In this document: positions 17,140 through 20,578 of the stretch, piece by piece | Layout of the letters: every line of letters begins with the position of its first letter | How positions within the stretch are numbered: position 1 is the stretch's first letter | Assembly (NCBI GenBank): GCA_016841005.1 | Contig: JAEORG010000016.1 | Span: 1-20,578, forward strand | DNA from: Candidatus Thorarchaeota archaeon | GTDB taxonomy: Archaea; Asgardarchaeota; Thorarchaeia; Thorarchaeales; Thorarchaeaceae | DNA length: 20,578 bases | Reading direction: 5' to 3' | Notes under the pieces: generated by a model | Told to the model about the DNA's origin: nothing | The model's database searches: none | Seen by the model: the letters and a program-made list of their open reading frames with translations, nothing else | Position numbers and translations under genes: made by a program

Positions 17140-17561
17140 ACCAGCTCTCTACAACCATCACATTGTGAGAACCCGTCACCAGTACATCTTGCGGTTTTCT
17201 CACCACCATGTTTCATCCCCCACTTCTGCATCATTGTCAACACACCCCTTAGATCTTCTCCTTTCTTCGTCAATCTATATGTGACACGAGGAGGAATTTT
17301 TTCTGCATTGACCTCTCGTGAGAGAATTCCATCTTCTGTGAGTTCTCTTAATCTCTGTGAGAGTATTTTTGGAGAAACCCAGCTAAGATCCTTTTGTATC
17401 TGGTTGAATCTCAGACCATTTTCTGATTGTGGGGCCATTAAGGTCTGTAGAATGAGAATCGTCCATGCTTTACCCAATACCTGCGACGTGATATAAACAG
17501 GACAATCAACGACATCTTCTTTGACTCTTGGTTTGTATTGAAAATCCTCTAAAGCCATCAT
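17136..17561 (-). CDS. HxlR-family winged-helix transcriptional regulator
   Basis: This 141-residue protein is of the HxlR (MarR-like) family of small dimeric winged-helix regulators. It shows the N-terminal conserved Cys20-Pro, the segment LGKAWTILILQTLM, the recognition-helix region SPKILSQRLREL, and the wing RVTYRLTKKGEDL, followed by a dimerising helix. HxlR proteins often sense aldehydes, quinones or oxidants through that Cys. Unusually, the tail adds Cys126, Cys134 and Cys137 (CTGDGFSQCDGC). The ATGs at 17561 and 17558 are better starts than 17630, since the longer frame would overlap the divergent gene and add a hydrophobic stretch foreign to the family. It is divergent from an iron-sulfur gene and probably controls both (inference). 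It overlaps the thioredoxin-like gene tail to tail. Confidence 0.88.
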   Translation of the reverse strand: MMALEDFQYKPRVKEDVVDCPVYITSQVLGKAWTILILQTLMAPQSENGLRFNQIQKDLSWVSPKILSQRLRELTEDGILSREVNAEKIPPRVTYRLTKKGEDLRGVLTMMQKWGMKHGGEKTARCTGDGFSQCDGCRELV

Positions 17562-17578
17562 TGTCACTATCCATATGG

Positions 17579-17620
17579 TAACTACTATACTTATTATAGT
17601 TTGTCTATATGTTGTAGTTG
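17579..17620. promoter_or_regulatory. Shared divergent promoter with nested inverted repeats
   Basis: The gap between the divergent starts (17561 and 17624) is only 62 nt. ACTATA (17584-17589) and TATAGT (17595-17600) form a perfect inverted repeat with a 5-nt spacer, and AACTAC (17580-17585) with GTAGTT (17614-17619) forms a wider one. The inner repeat overlaps AT-rich TATA-like sequence on both strands, about 25-35 nt from each start codon, so both mRNAs would be leaderless or nearly so. A dimeric HxlR protein bound here would block both promoters (inference). Confidence 0.5.
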
Positions 17621-17623
17621 TGA

Positions 17624-18349
17624 ATGACAATGGTCCGTCGCTTATTAATTCAGATTGATGAAGAGAAATGTACAGGATGCGGTCTATGTGTTACGAGCTG
17701 TGAAGAAGGAGCGCTTCAGGTCATAGATGGAAAAGCGAAGGTTGTTAGTGAGAGTTTTTGCGATGGATTAGGTGCATGTATCGGTCATTGCCCTGAGGAT
17801 GCTCTCACTCTAAAAGAAATTGACACCGTGGATTTTGACGAAGAGGCAGCTATGAAACATGTAGAAGATATGAGAGGAGTGGTACATGAAAGCACTTGTT
17901 GTCCTACAATCGACATGTCTGACCAAGAGGCTTCTGTTTTGGAAGAACCAATTCATTCAGCAAGGGCAGTTTCCCATCTGCAGAATTTTCCAGTGAAACT
18001 AAAACTCATTGCACCCAATCATCCTGCACTTCGAGGTGCGAGTCTTCTTGTAACTGCAGACTGTACCAGTATCGCATATCCTTCAATGCATGAGGATTTT
18101 ATTCAAGGAAAGACAGTCATTCAAGTTTGCCCGAAATTTGAAGACTATCAGGCTAATCTGACAAAGCTAAGCCAGATCTTCTCTGTAAATGACATACCTG
18201 ATGTTACTGTTGTGATCATGGAGGTTCCTTGTTGTGGGGGTCTTGTTCGAATGGTTAAACAGGCAACCACAATGGCGTCCAAGGAAATTCCCATATCAAC
18301 TCTCATTGTCGGTGTGAGAGGAGAAATACTATCAACCGCAGCAGTATAG
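17624..18349 (+). CDS. Two-cluster ferredoxin-domain iron-sulfur protein
   Basis: The 241-residue cytosolic protein begins with a bacterial-type double-cluster ferredoxin domain. Cluster 1 uses Cys16, 19, 22 and 26. Cluster 2 has Cys46, 52 and 56, with Leu49 in place of Cys II (FCDGLGACIGHCP), a form I recall as common in this ferredoxin family, so it may carry a 3Fe-4S or site-differentiated cluster. A linker with Cys92-Cys93-Pro leads to a C-terminal alpha/beta domain with Cys169-Pro and Cys203-Cys204-Gly-Gly, conserved-looking cysteines that may hold another cluster or act as a redox switch. The substrate is unknown. The ATG at 17624 fits a leaderless mRNA; an ATG at 17630 is the alternative. 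It is divergent from an HxlR regulator, which suggests redox- or electrophile-dependent control. Confidence 0.85.
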   Translation: MTMVRRLLIQIDEEKCTGCGLCVTSCEEGALQVIDGKAKVVSESFCDGLGACIGHCPEDALTLKEIDTVDFDEEAAMKHVEDMRGVVHESTCCPTIDMSDQEASVLEEPIHSARAVSHLQNFPVKLKLIAPNHPALRGASLLVTADCTSIAYPSMHEDFIQGKTVIQVCPKFEDYQANLTKLSQIFSVNDIPDVTVVIMEVPCCGGLVRMVKQATTMASKEIPISTLIVGVRGEILSTAAV

Positions 18350-18355
18350 GCAGAA

Positions 18356-18395
18356 GAGACCCTCATCTGCTGGGGGATTCGGGGATGGGGGTCTC
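18356..18395. terminator. 12-bp hairpin between convergent genes
   Basis: GAGACCCTCATC (18356-18367) pairs with GATGGGGGTCTC (18384-18395) through 11 Watson-Crick pairs and one G-U pair, around a 16-nt G-rich loop. It begins 7 nt after the iron-sulfur gene stop and reaches into the stop codon of the convergent asparaginase gene. Neither side has a T-run, so it may protect 3' ends or assist termination from both sides rather than act as a classical terminator. Confidence 0.5.
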
Positions 18396-19266
18396 AAAAT
18401 TCTTCAATCTTTGGAGCAATTGCTGAATATACGATTGAGTCATCACGTGCAATCGCTATTGGCATATGGGGGGTATCAAAGGCAAATCCCAGCTCACCTT
18501 TTGTATCAATCATAATGAGACCTCCTTCTCCAGTAGTTCGATCTCGTAGGACTCTTACGGATTGATCACAAGCACTTTGCACAGAGAAGCCATTTTCAAT
18601 ATACCCAACAGCTATTCTTGCCATTACAATTTTTAGGATCTGCTCACCCCTCCCCGTGCAGCTAGCTCCTGCAGTTTCATTCGCATAGACACCTGACCCT
18701 ATGATTGGAGAGTCCCCAACTCTTCCGGGAAGCTTTCCTGGCCAACCACTTGTTGATGATCCAGATGCAATCCTTCCATGTTCGTCCACTGCAACACACC
18801 CAACTGTGTCATTAGGAGTCGCAATAGATACGTTCGAAGTGTTTCTTGGAGAAGATTCCTTCCTATATCCTGTTTGAATCATTTCATTGTAGAGTCGAAT
18901 TGCACCATTGCCAACGACCTGCATGATTGGAGTTCGTTCTAGGACATATCGTGCTAGCGAGATAGGATGGATGATATCTCTAACAGACATGACAGCTCCA
19001 CTGTCTAAGCGATTTCCATCCATTATTATGGCATCAACTTCAATTTCACCATCAAGGTTTTCACATGCGCCACGTCCTGCAGTAAACAGATTTGATTCTT
19101 CTAGTGTCCATATTGCACCTTCAACAGCATCAAGGGAAGATCCACCATTGTTGAGTGCACTCAAACCTGTTAATGCAGCATGTTCTATTCCCTTTAGGAT
19201 ATCTTCATGATAATCCGTTTTGAAAATGGTTGCTCCACCATGAACAAAGACAACTGGAAGTTTCAT
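18394..19266 (-). CDS. Isoaspartyl peptidase / plant-type L-asparaginase
   Basis: This N-terminal nucleophile hydrolase of 290 residues is made as a precursor that cuts itself before its catalytic threonine. HGGA at 9-12, the GSSLDAVE helix (42-49), and AGRG at 63-66 are family hallmarks. The nucleophile is Thr154 in NDTVGCVAVD. The substrate-site segments GRVGDSPIIGSG and TGRGEQIL follow. The residue before the nucleophile is Asp153, as in aspartylglucosaminidase, rather than the Gly of most plant-type asparaginases. It likely hydrolyses isoaspartyl dipeptides and asparagine in the cytosol, clearing damaged peptides and feeding amino-acid catabolism. No close operon partner is seen. The start ATG at 19266 directly precedes the first beta-strand (VVFVHGG). 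Confidence 0.93.
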   Translation of the reverse strand: MKLPVVFVHGGATIFKTDYHEDILKGIEHAALTGLSALNNGGSSLDAVEGAIWTLEESNLFTAGRGACENLDGEIEVDAIIMDGNRLDSGAVMSVRDIIHPISLARYVLERTPIMQVVGNGAIRLYNEMIQTGYRKESSPRNTSNVSIATPNDTVGCVAVDEHGRIASGSSTSGWPGKLPGRVGDSPIIGSGVYANETAGASCTGRGEQILKIVMARIAVGYIENGFSVQSACDQSVRVLRDRTTGEGGLIMIDTKGELGFAFDTPHMPIAIARDDSIVYSAIAPKIEEF

Positions 19267-19352
19267 TCCAAATCAAAATCTGCAGGTTACATGTTTCTGA
19301 AAAATCTATTGTGCGAAATCCACAGACACTTCTTGATTTTTCATCCCATTAA

Positions 19353-19364
19353 GTCTTAAAAGAC
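19353..19364 (+). promoter_or_regulatory. TATA-like palindrome before the membrane gene
   Basis: GTCTTAAAAGAC at 19353-19364 is an inverted repeat (GTCTT, 2-nt spacer, AAGAC) whose centre, TTAAAA, could be a TATA box, about 60 nt before the ATG at 19422. It may combine promoter and operator. The neighbouring asparaginase gene starts on the other strand at 19266. Confidence 0.3.
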
Positions 19365-19421
19365 CCTCACTCGAGTTTCTTATTGCGCAAAGGCAATCTT
19401 AGGCATGCATGGGGACGAAAT

Positions 19422-20578
19422 ATGGCCTTCGAAGAAAACGTTGCAAAAGAAATAGCAATCCGTATGGCTTTTGGTCTAGCTGTCGCTATATTTCTCTTTT
19501 TAGCAACATATTCTGCGTGGGATGCTTCAACAACCTATGTTTCTATACATGCACTAATTGCATTTCTTGCTGTAGCTTCGGCCTCATGGGCTTATCTAGT
19601 AAATTCTAAAACTCCAACTGTTGGACATTGGGTATTCTTTACTGGTATGTGGGTTAGAGTAATAATCCACGCAGGTACAGCAGTTGAACACGCTTTCGGA
19701 TCAGAGAGTCCTGTAAGATTGCCTGCTGATGTCAGAGAGACCACAGATATCTATGGTATCACCTTATTTTCAATATTCATCCTAGCATCTGTTCTGTGTA
19801 CAAAAGCTGAATGGAACGGTAAAATACCCAAGATGATTATGCCCACAGTCGGAATAGCTAGTCTAGCGTCATTCGCAATAACCTCTTTCATGATTCTTCC
19901 ATCACATTCGGAAGCTGGTAGGCAGATATTGGGGCTTATTTTTGGAATTATCGCAGTCTGCGTATTCTTAGTTACAGCTGTTGTCTGGATAACTACACTC
20001 GAAAAGAACCGTATGTACAATACGCCATACTTACTTAGTAGTCTTTGCTCATTCACACTATCCCTATTCCCTCTAATTTCTGCACAGATCGCATATTCAA
20101 CAATCTGGAGATTATCATTCTGGTTCCAAGGATTGGGATTCGGTTTCATGGCATTATCTGTAGGAGAACCTCTGTTCAGACGTGTTAATATAAGAAAACG
20201 CACAACAGACACAATACTAGGTGGGATGCTTACACTCGCTATAGGTCCATTTCTCTTAGCTCTTTTCTCAGAGAGCCTTGCACCAGGAATAATAATCGAA
20301 TCGATTGGTGCCTATCTGCTCTCTCATGGTGCTGCTGCATTACTATCAGTAATGATGGCATTGCTTCTATACGTATATTTCAAGAAAAATCCTTCTTGGA
20401 ATCTACTTCCTCTTCTTACACTATTCATTTCATGGACAATAATAGAGATCTACATCATGACATCATATTCCTACCATATATCCACTGAGTCTGGAGAATC
20501 GTTGGTTCCATATATTTTGGGAGGAATGGTATCATTGATGGTGATTTATAGAAGCATCATCTGGACTGTTAATCCTCC
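19422..20578 (+). CDS. Polytopic membrane protein, N-terminal part (cut by window end)
   Basis: My own translation from ATG 19422 is open to the last base of the window (385 complete codons). GGGGA ends about 7 nt before the ATG. The product starts with a short charged segment (MAFEENVAKEIAIRM) and then has about twelve hydrophobic helices separated by short loops, for example near IFLFLATYSAW, LIAFLAVASASWAYL, GLIFGIIAVCVFLV and LLSVMMALLLYVYF. Helix 3 contains two histidines (MWVRVIIHAGTAVEH). The family is not recognised. Such membrane sensors often precede a histidine kinase in archaea, so a sensor kinase continuing beyond the window is one possibility; a transporter or enzyme is another. 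Confidence 0.7.
   Translation, partial: MAFEENVAKEIAIRMAFGLAVAIFLFLATYSAWDASTTYVSIHALIAFLAVASASWAYLVNSKTPTVGHWVFFTGMWVRVIIHAGTAVEHAFGSESPVRLPADVRETTDIYGITLFSIFILASVLCTKAEWNGKIPKMIMPTVGIASLASFAITSFMILPSHSEAGRQILGLIFGIIAVCVFLVTAVVWITTLEKNRMYNTPYLLSSLCSFTLSLFPLISAQIAYSTIWRLSFWFQGLGFGFMALSVGEPLFRRVNIRKRTTDTILGGMLTLAIGPFLLALFSESLAPGIIIESIGAYLLSHGAAALLSVMMALLLYVYFKKNPSWNLLPLLTLFISWTIIEIYIMTSYSYHISTESGESLVPYILGGMVSLMVIYRSIIWTVNP

Noticed and set aside
17562..17630. Longer start for the HxlR regulator (from 17630)
   Set aside because: The extra 23 residues are hydrophobic, unlike the family, and would overlap the divergent iron-sulfur gene and its promoter repeats.
19751..20212. Minus-strand open frame of 153 codons near the end
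   Set aside because: The plus strand carries an uninterrupted membrane-protein frame with well-formed hydrophobic helices and a ribosome site; the minus frame is its shadow.
1..20578. Defence system, mobile element, toxin-antitoxin pair, tRNA or rRNA
   Set aside because: No transposase, integrase, nuclease, Cas motif, terminal inverted repeats, cloverleaf sequence or rRNA segment was recognised on either strand.

Overview
The window looks archaeal. Several starts sit behind GGAGG/GAGGTGA Shine-Dalgarno sites, AT-rich TATA-like boxes replace bacterial -35/-10 promoters, and one T-run follows a gene as archaeal terminators do. Gene content (IorA/IorB, long glycosylation-prone surface proteins built from DUF2341, beta-helix and Ig-like modules with a Thr-rich stalk and a C-terminal membrane anchor) suggests an anaerobic, peptide-using archaeon. 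An Asgard lineage such as Thorarchaeota is my best guess from the style of the surface proteins; it is inference, and no marker gene here proves it. No rRNA, tRNA, CRISPR array, insertion sequence or phage gene was recognised.

Layout. 61-357 (-): small zinc-ribbon-like protein. 630-3157 (+): iorA-iorB operon, indolepyruvate:ferredoxin oxidoreductase, coupled through a Shine-Dalgarno that overlaps the iorA stop. 3166-3480 (-): small acidic protein of unknown function. 3725-4753 (+): thioredoxin-reductase-like flavoprotein with a CPDC redox pair but a degraded NADPH site. 8203-4773 (-): two-gene operon in which a short membrane protein with a charged tail overlaps by 4 nt a 977-residue protein with an extracellular beta-rich part, one transmembrane helix and a cytoplasmic helical-repeat part of about 620 residues. 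8491-15909 (+): giant surface protein of 2472 residues, with signal peptide, four DUF2341 plus beta-sandwich modules, a beta-helix, eight Ig-like repeats, stalk and membrane anchor, followed by an oligo-T terminator.

16127-18349 resembles a redox or stress island: a ferritin-like helical bundle, a single-cysteine thioredoxin-like protein, an HxlR-family regulator with extra C-terminal cysteines, and, divergent from that regulator, an iron-sulfur protein. The last two share a very compact promoter with nested inverted repeats. 18394-19266 (-) is an isoaspartyl peptidase/plant-type asparaginase, separated from the iron-sulfur gene by a 12-bp hairpin. 19422 to the window end is the N-terminal part of a protein with about twelve membrane helices, cut by the window edge.

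How the genes may work together (inference): IorAB and the isoaspartyl peptidase fit amino-acid and peptide catabolism that yields reduced ferredoxin. The flavoprotein, thioredoxin-like, ferritin-like and iron-sulfur proteins fit thiol and iron redox homeostasis under a cysteine-bearing regulator. The two divergent transcription units between 4773 and 15909 together make a large cell-surface apparatus, which is the least described part of the window.
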